From Reclinomonas americana ATCC 50394 (lineage: Eukaryota > Jakobida > Jakobea > Jakobida), in contig PS015083.1 of assembly GCA_048213135.1 (NCBI GenBank), positions 89,116 to 136,634 of the forward strand: a stretch of DNA of 47,519 nt, in the 5' to 3' direction. The position numbers and the translations under genes were made by a program. Positions within the stretch are counted from its first letter, which is position 1; each line of letters starts with the position of its first letter. Shown piece by piece: positions 8,683 to 19,841 of the stretch. The notes below the pieces were generated by a model. The model saw only the letters and a program-made list of their open reading frames with translations, was not told the origin of the DNA and did not search any database.

Positions 8683-10659
8683 CTACGAGCAGTGCCCCTC
8701 ATCCTGCGGGGCGGAGGGTCTACGCTGGTGGCTGCCGCTGGCAGGTTCGGCGCGGAACACAACGTTTCGCAAGTGGTCGGCTCGAGGTACGCGCGCCAAG
8801 GTGGGTATGTAGCTCTTGCGACGGTACAGCAATGCCGAGGTGGTCGAAGGTGCGGCCGGCGAAGTGACCTGCGGTTTCGGTGGCGACACGGCGTCCGCAG
8901 GATTCGCGGGAGGCACACCGCCACCAGCTGGTGCCGCCGCCGACGCCAGTGGACTCAAAACCACCGCGCCCGTGGTTGCAGCCGTCGAGGACGACAGCGG
9001 TGACATGGCGCTCGACGCTGGCGACATGTCCTCGTCGCTGCGGCCGACTCCGTCGGCTGTTGCCGCCATGGCCGCCGTGGAGAGCAAATCCGGCGCGCCT
9101 TTGACGGACTTCATGAGGTTTTCTCGCCGCAGCTGACTGCGATACTTTTGAAGGTGCGACTTTACGTGCTCGTTGGTGATGCCCTCAATGTCGGCCATCA
9201 GCGAGCAAATGGACTTGGGCCCGATCTCTGTCGACCACGCCCCACGTCAGTCAGTGACTGGCAGGGAGCAGATACACACACGCACGCAACTCGACGCCGG
9301 CAGCGATTCGTACGCCTGCACAAAGCGGTCGTGCAGCTCCGGTGTCCACGAGAAGCGATCGCGTCGCCCGTCGTTCCTGCTCGGTGTGCTCTTCCTGCGT
9401 CTGCGTGGTTGCACCGCAATGTGAGTCGTCAAGCTGGAGAGAACAAGGGAGAGAGAGAGACACGCAACGATCGCGGAGCGCTGCGGACGGCCACCGATGC
9501 TTTCCGTCGCGCGGCCTTGCGCGGAGGTGCGCGACCCCATTCACCATCGTCGTCATCCTCTTCCTCCTCCACCACCGCATCCTCGCCGTCGTCTCGATCG
9601 GCATCGCTTCTCCGTCGTCGCCGCCGCCGTTGCACGGCAGGCGCCTCGTACCCCGAATCACCATCGTCATCATGGCCAGCCGCCTCCGCCTCCGCCTCCT
9701 CCTCCTCCTCCCCATCGCCCTCGTCGTCCACGTCGTGAATGCTCTGCACCTCCTCCTCCTCCTCCGCCTCCTTCTCCGCCTCCTCCTGCACCATCGCCAT
9801 CACCTCCTCGCGCTGTCCATGGCCACCGTCCACTTTCCTCCTCGCCTCCTCGTGCACCACTTGCGGCGGCGTCACATACGACGCAATGCCACCGTGCTCA
9901 TACCGGATCCCTGACGAATGCGCGTCCGCAGCCAAGGTCAGCGGCGTCGGCTGCTGCATCAGCAGCTGTGCCGGCCACGAAGGCGACGGATGCATTCCCA
10001 CGGGCTTGTACGACATTTGGGCAGCTCTACACGCGGTGTGAGACACTCGCTCGGAACATCTGACACAGCGCGAGACACGCAACTGTAACTGTGACAGCGG
10101 TGTCGTTGTTGTTGTTGTCGTCGTCGTCGTTGATGCTGTGGCTATTGATGATGATGGCATGGGCAGTGGTGGTGGTGGTGGTGCCACCACGGGAGGCAAC
10201 CACGTCTGTGTGTACTGCATGTGTTGCTGATAGGGGTCACACGAGAGCGCATAGGCTGATGGCACTGACACAGTGGCAGCTGGATGTGGGGGTGGAGGTG
10301 GATGAGGCAGCAGTAGTGGTGGTGGAGCTGCTGGGGCAGAGGCAGGCGCGGCTGCGTAGTGCATCACGTAGGAAGCCGAAGTGTCCGACTGTGTGTGTGC
10401 GTGCATTATGTAAGATTCATATACGTTGTTTCAAGCACACTCGCGCGTTCGCGTGTCTGCGTGTGTGGGAGCAAGAGTGGGATGCAGTGTGCGTGTACGC
10501 GCGCGCAACTGAGGGCATCGGCAGCGGCATCTGCTGCTGTTGTTGTTGTGGTTGTTGCTGTGGGAGACCAAGTGGCAGCATGTGTTGCATGTACAGTGGC
10601 AGCGAAAGCTGATTGCCGCCACCGTTGCCATCGTGCATGTGATCCAACAGCGGATTCAT
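8683..10659 (-). CDS. GARP/Myb-type (SHLQKYR) transcription factor
   Basis: Probable DNA-binding regulator in the nucleus. Five exons (10510-10659, 10084-10388, 9469-10026, 9291-9433, 8683-9227) join in phase to 566 aa. The single Myb/GARP repeat spans two exons: RFSWTPELHDRFVQAYESL, then GPKSICSLMADIEG and ITNEHVKSHLQKYRSQL. The WTPELH start and SHLQKYR end match the B-motif of plant GARP, ARR-B and related SHAQKYF Myb proteins. Ahead of it lie Gln/Pro-rich and poly-Thr segments and a long acidic region (EEEEE, DDDD); behind it a Ser/Ala-rich tail. All four introns use GTTGCG donors, and the third is only 35 nt (9434-9468). It is divergent from the TALE homeobox gene. The regulatory target is unknown. 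Confidence 0.85.
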
Positions 10660-11025
10660 CGTTGTGAGATCACACAGTGTGTCTCTCTGCTCTCAAGAGG
10701 TGTGAGACTTTTTCGACGACGAATGCATAAGTTCCCGAACAATCGTGTCCGACTGACTGCCGACGTGCGACGTGACTGTGCTTTTGTTGCTGCTCTCTCC
10801 TGGCTGTGCAGGATAACAGTAGCGCAAAGGGTAGATAACCACAGCTGCGCGGAGGGTATCACGTCGATCGCATTCATGGCGGTCCCACTGTCCTCATCGA
10901 AACTCACGGCTTAGCTGTAGGCGCCGATTGCCGCTGACCTCTCCTCAAGGTACGCACTCATTCGACGCCAACACGCTGCAGACGAGAGCGAGCTTCTCCA
11001 CAGAGTCGCTTATTTGGGTTTGCTC
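10660..11025. promoter_or_regulatory. shared upstream region of two transcription-factor genes
   Basis: 366 bp between the divergent starts of the GARP and TALE genes. A near-palindromic TCACACAGTGTG word and several GTGTGCGAC-like words are present. I see no coding exon. Promoter role inferred from layout. Confidence 0.4.
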
Positions 11026-13314
11026 ATGCAGTTGTCCATGGAGGGTGACGAGGAGGAGCAGCAGCAGCAGCAACAAGAGCAGGAGCGATCACGAAAGCGC
11101 GCTGCTGAAGTCGACGATGATGATGAAGTTGTGATTGTGGGGAGTGATGATGANNNNNNNNNNNNNNNNNNNNGGCCAAGCGAGCGCGAGGCGCGGCTGC
11201 TGTGGCGGCGGCGGCGGCGGCGGGAGGCACTGTGCGGCGGTCTCCGAAGACGGGCTTGCCGATTGGTGAGTCGGAGGTGCTGCGAGGCATGCATCGTCTG
11301 CCGCGGGAGTCGACGGGTATCCTGTACGCGTTTGTGCGCAAGCTGCGTGCGGAGCAGCTGGAGAAGCAGCAGTGGGCCGAGGACGTGCCGGTGCCGTCGA
11401 CGGAGGACAAGCGGAAACTGGCCACCGATGTGGGAATGACTCTGGCGCAGGTGTCGAACTGGTATGCGCCAGGATTTGCAGCGATATGCGCGTGTGTGTG
11501 TTTGAGGCACATGACTGACTGACTGCAGGTTTATCAATCTTCGCTACCGCGTGCGTCGCAATCGAAACGTGCTGGTGAAACTGATTTATGACGGGTGCAA
11601 GCCGCCGGATGCCAAGGAGGGCGAGATGTTGCCGCCGCCACCGCCAGTGGACACGTTTCCGGTGAGTGGACCGGGCGCGGCGGTGCCGGTGCGCCCCGAG
11701 CACGCGGTGCGAGAGTTCGATCCGGCCATTCTGGGCTCGGTGGAGGACGGCGACAACCCGAAGACGGTGCTGGACCGGTGGTTCGACTGGCACTTTGACC
11801 ACCCGTACGCCAGTGCCGACGAGAAGGCGGATTTGGTGCGGCGCACAGGTTGGCCGCTCTACCGCGTCAGCGACTACCTCAATCGCAAGCGCAAGCGGCA
11901 CTGGCGACGCGAGTTCAAGTATATCGAAGGCGGCGGCGTGCCGGACGACGTCATGTCACCGAGCATGCAACTGCGGCTTCGTCGCGTGCAACCGTCGCCC
12001 GCCGACGGCGGCTGGGACTCTGACGAAGAAGACGACGACGGCGACTTTGACGACACCAACTCCATGTTCTCGAACCCAGACGACGCTCTGTATTTGCCGC
12101 CCGAGGCAATTGCTCGAGTGGAGGCAGTGGCAGCCGCTGCGGCTGTTGCCGCCGCCGCGGCCATCGGTGGGTCGCTGGCAAGGGAGCCTGTTAACGTTGG
12201 CGTGAGGGCGCATAACGGTGGTGGTGGTGGTGGTGGTGCGAACGACGACGAAGAAGACGATGACGCCATGCTGCTGCCACCGCCCGTGCCATCTCCAGCA
12301 CCCCCGCGACCGCAAGTACAGGCCGCTCGTGCACCAGTACGTGCGCCAGCGCCAGCGCCAGCACCGGCAAGAGCACGAGCGCCTGCACCTGCACCCGCCC
12401 CTGTGCCACCGCCTGTGGTGACACACCAGCAGCCCTTGCCAGCTCCGCGCCAGCCCGTGTCGGCTCAATTGCTTCCGCCTCCGCCAATGCTTCCACCCGC
12501 AGCGCCCGTGTCACAGGGCTTGCCAGTGGCTGTTGCGGTAGCAGCGTCGGGCGATCCCCAAGGTGCAGCAGTTCGTGCGCCCCTGATGCCGCCAAGGCCG
12601 TCGCCAGCACCAGCGCCACCGGCACAGGCCCCGCCACCACCACCACCGCAACCTCGTCCACCGATGCTAGGCGCGCCAGTACCACCACCAAGACCAGCAG
12701 TTGCCATGGCCCCGCTTCCGGAGCACTTGCGCGGTCGACCACTGGCCCCCGATCTCGCCACTCAAATGTACGGCAACTCGTCGCCAGCCGATGAGTACAA
12801 CTTCCTGCCGCCTCGCCCCTCCCAGCCGCAGCCTCCGCCGCCACCACCACCGCCGCCTGCGCCTGCTCTCTTCTCTGCCGGCTTGCAGCCGTCAGCGCAG
12901 GTTTTGGCGTTCCAGCGCGATCGCTATGCACCTCCATCGTTCGCTCCGCAGCCTGCTGTCAATAACTCGTTGGGAGCGACGATGATGTTGTCCTCCGCGC
13001 ATCAGCAGACGCGCCTGCTGCCGATGGATCCCAGCACCATGGCACGTTTTCCGGGCTCGATGTCGCAGTTTGGACTGCTGCAGCAGGCACCACCCGCGCG
13101 TTTGCAGCAAGCACCGCCGCCACCGCACTTGCAGCACATGGTGACGAACGCACACAATGAGGCGCAGTTCCTGCCGTCCCCCGCGGCTCCGACGCCACCA
13201 GAACACCTGCACAGATTCCTGCCTCCACCAGCACGAACCCCGGGCACACCGGCCACTCCAGGCGGCGACGACGCGCGGTTCTTGCCACCAGCGTACACGC
13301 CAACTGGTCAATGA
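11026..13314 (+). CDS. TALE-class homeodomain protein with two homeodomains
   Basis: Nuclear DNA-binding protein. Exon 1 (11026-11461, broken by a 20-N gap at 11154-11173 whose length is wrong by frame) and exon 2 (11529-13314) join inside the recognition helix. The first homeodomain is typical TALE: LPRESTGILYAFVRKL, a three-residue loop extension (VPVPSTEDK), and helix 3 VSNWFINLRYRVRR. About 80 residues on, a second homeodomain-like unit reads VLDRWFDWHFDHPYAS, DEKADLVRRTGWPLYRVS and DYLNRKRKRHW. There the conserved WF of helix 3 is replaced by DY. The rest is a very long Pro/Ala-rich tail with acidic and Gly runs. ATG 11026 or 11038 may be the start. Convergent with SCAI (109 bp apart). 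TALE assignment strong; role unknown. Confidence 0.88.
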
Positions 13315-13423
13315 AAAAAATATCTGTAGACCGCATTTCACAGAAAACGCATCTGGCGTTTGTTTTCTACACTGACGAGTCACTCTCTCTCTCTCTCTTT
13401 CTCATACACACACACACAGAGGT

Positions 13424-16400
13424 CTAAGCAGTTGTTGACACCAGTTCGCGCTCGGCGCCCAGAATCTTTGCAATCGCTTCCACACCGTGCGCCAGAGGGC
13501 TCGCCGAGAGCACATCCAGCGGGAGGGCGGGCTTGCAAGTGGGAAGGTAGTCCGCACTCTGCACGACGGCACACCATGCATTGGAGAGACGTGAGCTAAC
13601 AACAGTGACAACCCCGCCAGCAGCGCTCATACGCAACATCAGAAAACAGGCGGGTGCGCGACAGTGCGCTAATGGCGAAGATGAAGCGGAGCACAAACGT
13701 CCTCGTGTACTTGTCGCTGAGGAAGGTGAAGATGGCAGACTCTGCGCACGAGGAGTCTTGAGGGACAGTTGGCATGTACACGAGATCGACAGCATCGCCA
13801 CGCAACTCTCTTCCAGCAACCGCAGCAGCAGCGGGTACGTCTCGGAGAGGGACCGTTGCAGCGCACTCTCGCACTCCTCGTAAATGTCACTGGCGGCAAT
13901 CGATGAAACGCGCCATATCTCACACAGAGCCTTGACGGGTGAGGTCAAGAACAGCGTCAGCAGACCGCCCGATAGCCGTGACATGGGTCGAGTCTGCTTC
14001 TTCGAGAGTGAGAGAAGGAAGCAGTTGAGGAACAGGGGACCGGCAGGAAATCACCGGTGAGGGTGGTACGGCATCGAGTCCACCAGAGACGTAGAATCCG
14101 TGCTCTGCGAAATACAGCAACTGTCAGCACGACAAGAGAGAGACTTAACACACACAAAAATAGCGCACCTTCAAAGACGGCCGGCACTCGACGCGCGCAC
14201 TGCAGCACCACGGTGGGCGCAGCAAACTTGATGCTCCACTCAGCCTCCTACAGTCGCAACAAATGACCCCGCATATCTCAGCACACATATGGTTGGGGGG
14301 ATTCGGTAGGAGAACAAGAGCGACTGACCCCGTCTCCCCAGAACGCAGGCGACAGCTGACACTCCAACACGACAAACAGTGGTCGTCGAGTGTACGGAAG
14401 CAAATCTACAGCGTGAATCTTGCTCATCTCAATGCCGCGTGACACCGCAGTCTTCTCCAACGACGACGCGTCATCCTCTGCGGTGGCGACCAAGTCAGCA
14501 GTTGACACCAAACGCACGGGCATCATGTACTTCGCGACAAGACCTGACGGTACAGGTCGACTGCTTCCACTTCCGTGCCGACTGGAGCCAGAGGCGTCGC
14601 CACTGTCGCCGAAAATGTTGGGTCGGTCGAGAGCCAACTGTCGGATCGGCTCCTCCTCAAACATGGTGTTGGCCGAGTTGAGGGCGATGCGCGACTGTTC
14701 CTCTGTGTGTGCGTGGCAGCAGCGGTTGAGTTGCACGCGCGACGTTTTTAGGGAGGAAACAGCGGCGCACACCTGTCGGGTCAGCGGAGATGTACACCAA
14801 CATCGCCTGGTCCTCCTGCAGATCAGAAAAGGCGGTGGCGAGCGCCAGCTGCACCTCCCCAATGTGCGGCTTGTAGATGATTGTCTTGTGCGGATTGTTT
14901 CGTCCTCGCGATGCTTGACTGCTCGAGGTCGCCGACATGGTCGACTGATCCATGGAGCTGAGGCCACGCTGATGCGCACAAGGCGACGGTGAGAAATCCC
15001 CGCACGCACGCATACATGAGGTGGCACGGACATGCGTACCATGGATGCCTGCGACGGCTCCACGCTCGTGTCTCCCGCCGACTTGTCAGTCGACATTTCC
15101 AGCGCTTGCATGAAGCGGAACACGTCGATTGTCAACTCGCTGAATTTGACCTGCGACAGCGGTAAGCGACGAGAGAAAGAGAGAAAGAGAGAAAGAGATC
15201 TCGCACCTGCGTCTTCTTGGCACCAATCAGAACACACTCTGCCGTGCGTACCCTCGGCAGCGAGTGCTGGTCTGTGCGGTGGCACGTAAGCACATGCCAG
15301 TCAGAGTCGCGGGTGTGAATCGCGCGCACTCGCTCACCATCCTGGAAAAAGTAATCGAGTTCCACGTACTGCTGCGTGAGCCGATACGACCAACCCTCGG
15401 AGCGCGACCTGATGACAACTTGGCGCTCCGCCTGAGGAATTGTGTGTGCGTGTGTGTGATGAACAGAGTCAGCAGAGGGTGCGACACGCGCACACCACGA
15501 CGGGAAAAGCGTCGCCCAACCTCGAGGAAGCTGCGAATTTCGTTCAACACAATTGGCCACTCGCCGGCGTCGGGCAGCGGTGGCTGACCGGGCATACTCA
15601 CTCGCCGAGTGTACTCCTCCACTGCCACGCGCAACTCCTCGGCCAGTTCCGTCGCCAGCTCGCCCTTGTTCAGCAGCAGCGACACGACCAAGAACCGCGC
15701 CAGAAAACGGAGTGGTTTGTTGGCAATCGACACGCTGCGAGTGAGCGCGCGCATCGAGTGAGGCGGCAAGTGGAGAGGAGGAGGCGAACAAGGAAGACGG
15801 CACGCAACTCGTCGCCATGCAGTACGCCCTTGAAGTAGTCGCGAGTGCGCACGGCATCGTAGAACACGAATGCCTCCTCCAGGTAGTGTGTCATGCTCGT
15901 GCGCAAGCTGCACACATGGTGTCAACGCGAGAGAAGAAGTAGATGAGGCGACAAACACAAAAGACACGCAACTGATAGTGATAGTAGAGTTGCGCCTGTG
16001 CATCACACGCGTATGAGCACACACACGTACACACCATGCACTCATACTAACGGATACTCACCAATCGTGTGGCAATGTCACCAGTCTCCCATCGTTTCAA
16101 CGCACCCACCTCCTCCAGCACAGCTCGATGGTCGCGCTGGAACTTCCACAACTGCGCGCACGTGTGTGTGCACCAGTGTGTGTGAGTAAAACAACCAATT
16201 CGATGTCACACTTTGATGTGTGTGTGCGAGAGAGAGAGCGCGCGTGTGCCTGTGTGTGTGTGTGTGTGTGTGCATGCTCTCGTCTTCTCACCGCGCAGTA
16301 GGCATCAAAGGCCTTTTGAAAGTGTGCTCGCCAGTAGCGCTGACCGTGCGCGGGAACATCACGCAGCGCGGCAAAGTAACTCGCCGCTTTGCCTTTGAGG

Positions 16401-16426
16401 TCGCGGAAGTTCTTGGTGGCGTCCAT
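13424..16426 (-). CDS. SCAI: SCAI family protein (suppressor of cancer cell invasion)
   Basis: In animals SCAI is a nuclear cofactor that represses MRTF/SRF transcription and acts in DNA repair. Many short exons join to a full-length family member starting MDATKNFRDLKGKAASYF. Conserved blocks appear in order: DVPAHGQRYWRAHF, WKFQRDHRAVLEE, KRWETGDIATRLAQLYYHY, LRTSMTHYLEEAFVFYDAVR, RFLARFLVVSLLLNKGEL, VKFSELTIDVFRFMQALE, NNPHKTIIYKPHIGEVQL, LLPYTRRPLFVVLE, GGLLTLFLTSPVKALC and a C-terminal FTFLSDKYTRTFVLRFIF. Introns at 15808, 15972 and 13637 (minus) use GTTGCG donors; at the first two the conserved protein fixes the junctions. One junction near 13795 could not be resolved in phase. An extra Ser/Gly-rich insert precedes LLPYTRRP. 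Family call strong; an SRF role here is not shown. Confidence 0.93.
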
Positions 16427-16729
16427 TGACGTAGACAGGAGAGCAAACACAACAAGGACACACAGCGGCCGGGGGGAGGCAGTGTGCGCGTTCTGTGACA
16501 CAAAAAAGACAGACGTCGATCGGCTGACAGTTTCTTTACGGTCGCGACGTTCGTCGTGCGCTGTTTTCGTTTGTTGCAGTCGCAGCACAGCAGCAACTGG
16601 TGTACGGCCTTTTGCGTTGGGAAGCCAGCGGATGCAACTGGAGAAGTCTTGCACGGGTGAACGTAAGAGTGCAGCTGCGCAGGACTTTGTGATTGGTCAT
16701 CGTCATCGATATCGCGATCGTGTTGTGCG
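16427..16729. promoter_or_regulatory. shared upstream region of SCAI and the DRAM-like gene
   Basis: 303 bp between divergent genes. It contains a GATATCGCGATCG palindromic patch near 16710. No gene is seen. Promoter role inferred from layout. Confidence 0.4.
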
Positions 16730-18109
16730 ATGGTTCTCTCTGTTTCCACGCTCTTCCCTCGCCACACACAGTCTCCACTCACGTGCTTATATCTCTCCTG
16801 CTCTCTTTCATTGCATCACAGGCCTCCTTCCTGGCGCTTCTTCCAGTGACATTTGTCGCCGTTCTGCTGCTGACAGCGGTGCTGACCGTCGCATTGCACG
16901 TGTCATCGCAACCGGCGCTGCTCGACGACGCCCACGACCCGTTCAGTCGGCGCAAGAAGCGACGGAATAACACACCTCTCTTTTGCAACGCCGGATCGTT
17001 GCGTCTTCTCTCTGGCACTCCTCTGCGTATCACATGCTCATTGCGCTGATAGATCCGGCCCGGCCTACAACGTCTTCTCGTTGCGTACACTCACCGATTC
17101 GTCGTCGTCATCACCATCAATCATCTCATGTCATGTGTCGACTCGAGAAGGTATGGATTGGTGACGTCGGGGTGTCTTCTCGCGCTGCTGGTTGTGTTTC
17201 AGCGACAGCGCACCGGCTCGCTTATCTTTGATCATCCACTGGCAGTGCACGTGCTCAATGAGGTGGCGTCTCTGTCGATCGCTGCTGCTGCTCCTGCTCC
17301 TTTGTTGACATCTCCGCTCCCTGTCAGTTCTGTTTGGTGTTCGGCTTGGTGGCGGCCTTTGGTGCGTCGCGCAGCATGGCATCGCTGTGCAGAGGCTCTC
17401 TCACACCCGGTGCTTTGCAGGCCTCGCTGCTATGGGCAACATTTCGTTTGCGGCGCTCGAGGGACTGCACAACTTGTCGGCGGCGGTGTTTCTGATCTCG
17501 CTCTGCGGCTACGAGCTCTTCTTCTCGGTGCTCACCAGCATTGTGGGACACTCGACAGCGGGTGTCATGGGCCTGCGTTTCGCGTCCATGGGAGTGCTCC
17601 TGGTGCTGGCGCTCGTAATGATCATTCTCGGTATTGTCGACGCCAAGTACCACGCGCAGCGACGACAGGAGGCCGCCGATGTGCGTCGCCTGATGTCTTG
17701 TTGTAGGGCACCATAGTCTCCTCGTCGCTCACATGCGTGTGTGTCGCAGGGGGAGGCGGGCAGCAGAAAGCGACGACCGCAAAAGTTCTCTCGGTTTCCA
17801 TTCGCAAAGTGCTTCGCGTACTCACTCACTCGTTTTCTCCCACGCAGCGCACCCGACGCGTCGGTTACTGGTGGCGCCACTGGGTCCGCCAGCACCGAGC
17901 AGGTCAGCGTGTCGGTCGGTGGTACAACCGCGCCAGGGCCACTGAGGTTAGACACGAAGCCATCAACGACCGAAATCATTCCCGTGCGACCGCTCCTCCG
18001 AGTCTGGGCCCTGGTGCAGTACTTTGGCTTTGCCATGGTGGCCGTCTTCTTCGGCTCCTTCTGGGACGACTTTGCCTCGGCCAACGTGGTGTGGGGCACG
18101 GTGGAGTGA
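16730..18109 (+). CDS. Frag1/DRAM/Sfk1 family multi-pass membrane protein
   Basis: The family includes PGAP2/FRAG1, DRAM autophagy modulators and yeast Sfk1, with six membrane helices. Exons 16822-16997, 17053-17079, 17148-17262, 17328-17361, 17421-17680, 17750-17793 and 17848-18109 join perfectly in phase. They encode helix 1 (VTFVAVLLLTAVLTVAL), a luminal loop with NAGS and GPAYNVFS, then RYGLVTSGCLLALLVVF, CLVFGLVAAFGLAAMGNIS, EGLHNLSAAVFLISLCGYEL, MGVLLVLALVMIILGI, and a last helix with ALVQYFGFAMVAVFFGSFWD. The order and the loop match the DRAM/Sfk1 pattern. The start is unresolved; ATG 16730 followed directly by an intron would fit the phase. The 27-nt microexon is flanked by two GTTGCG donors. 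Which subfamily is unclear. Confidence 0.7.
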
Positions 18110-18156
18110 AAAACACATACGTCGATGTCCCGCGTCGGATCACACACGACACACAC

Positions 18157-19612
18157 ATGTCGACGAGCAGCTCCTCCTCGTCATCCCCGTCACAGTCGCC
18201 GCCTCGTGCCGTCAGTGTCGCACACAGTGGCATTCCTCCACAACCACCACGTCGCACGCGTGGCAACAGCGGTCAAGGCCCACTCCTCACACTCTCCCTC
18301 GCCAATGCAGCCGCCGCCACCACAACAACAACAACCACCACCACCACCGCAGCATCCAACAGCATCGCAGTGCCACTAGCAGGCGTGGGTGCGGCGAGCA
18401 GTGGAGGCGGCAGTGCCAATGCCTCTCCACAGCGCACCTTTGACAGTGCAGTCGGCCATCCGCATCAGTCGCAGCTCTCGGCGGGCAGTGGCGAGTGGGG
18501 TGGGAGCAGTGGGTCAGCGGCGGTGTCTGCAGCGGCCGCGGTGGCGACTGCTGCTGCCACTGGAGGCTCTCCGTCGGGACAGTCGTTGTCACCGCTCGCG
18601 GCAGCGGCGGTGGCCGCGGGTGCGCTGGGCCCGGTGCCGGTGCGACGGTTTACGGTGGTGCCAGGGTGAGTGAGTGGGCACGAATGGACTCCCAAAGTCG
18701 GTGAGTGAGTGAGTGTGATTGAGCAAGAGTGTGTCACTTGGCAGGGGTGATCGTGAGGCGCGCAAGTACCGGAGTCCGCGCAAGTTGACGTGTCGTCTGA
18801 GCGAGTTTACGGCGTTGCGCGAGTTTCATGTGTCAAGTCGGTGCTTGGCGGTCACATTGAGCATGAAGGTTGGCAATCTCCCCTTCTTCGCTCTCTTTTA
18901 CCATCCTGGTTGCCCATTGTGCGGTGCAGGGTCCTCGCAAGACGCGGTGTAGCATTCGTGCGAATGTGGTTCTGGTGCCCGATCGCGTCAAGCCCTCGAT
19001 GCAAGGTCTCCCTCTCTCTCGTCTCCGTTCCTTTGCCGCTGCCGCCGCGTCTGACTTGGTGCGATCGTAGTTCCCCTGGACATGGTGTTTGTGATGCAGT
19101 ACATGCACAGATTCAAGCGCTCGGACGACTCGCTGCACATTAGCATCGAGAAGCGACGATCCAAGACGCGGACGTGGAAGACCATTGCGCATGCGAGCTT
19201 GTCGCTGAACCAGCTGGTGCAACGCGGCCTGAACGACTCTCGCATTCTTCTCGACTCGCCCAAGAAGGGGCAGCCGCCGGTCGGCAAGCTGTCGATCAGC
19301 GTATCGTCAATGCCCACCGACTTTGTCATGCCTGCCAGCGACGGAACCACGGCCGCCACCTCGTCGCTATTCACGGGCACCAGTCTGCAGGGCATAGCGG
19401 GGGTCGATGGCGGGGCCGGCAGCGGTGCTGTGGCCGCACAGGCCGTGGAGGAGACGCATCCGGAAGAGGGCGGCGGCGGCGAGTCGACGTCGGATGAGTT
19501 GCGCAGCGCGACGTGATATTCCACGCGTGCCCACATGAGATAACAGTGTTCGCGTTGTATGCACAGGTCGTTGTTCAGTGGCGAGGAGTCGAGTGACGAG
19601 GGGCCGTGGTGA
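18157..19612 (+). CDS. PACS-like cargo-sorting adaptor (FBR domain)
   Basis: PACS proteins are cytosolic adaptors that bind acidic-cluster cargo and link membranes to AP-1/AP-3 or COPI. Exons 18157-18665, 18745-18868, 18930-19005, 19071-19512 and 19567-19612 join in phase to 398 aa. After a Ser/Thr/Ala/Gly-rich N-terminus comes a domain matching the PACS cargo-binding region: RKLTCRLSEFTALREF, MQVPLDMVFVMQYMHRFK, LHISIEKRRSKTRTWKTIAH, SLSLNQLVQ and KLSISVSSMPTD. An acidic tail ends in FSGEESSDEGPW. The larger C-terminal PACS domain is absent, so this is a short form. The ATG lies 47 bp after the stop of the DRAM-like gene on the same strand. Homology is inferred from motif order, with moderate identity. 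Confidence 0.72.
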
Positions 19613-19841
19613 CAGCGGGGGGAAAGAAAGAAGAACAATTCTGTCGAGCGATAAAAGAAAAGACTTGTACCTTTACGAGAACGGGCTCTGCTCTGTCGGT
19701 AGTTGTTGTTGATTGCCAAGATCAACCTCCGTAAGTGGCAGGCCAGGCGAGTTGTGGCGTGTGACGAGTTTCTCCGCCTCGTGTCCTCTTGTCCGCAAGC
19801 TCAACGAATTCAAACCCAACAAGGGCCTTCATCGGAGCAGC

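Noticed and set aside
9497-10063. Pro-rich plus-strand ORFs opposite the GARP gene
   Set aside because: Mirror of the acidic GAG/GAC codon runs in the GARP protein on the minus strand.
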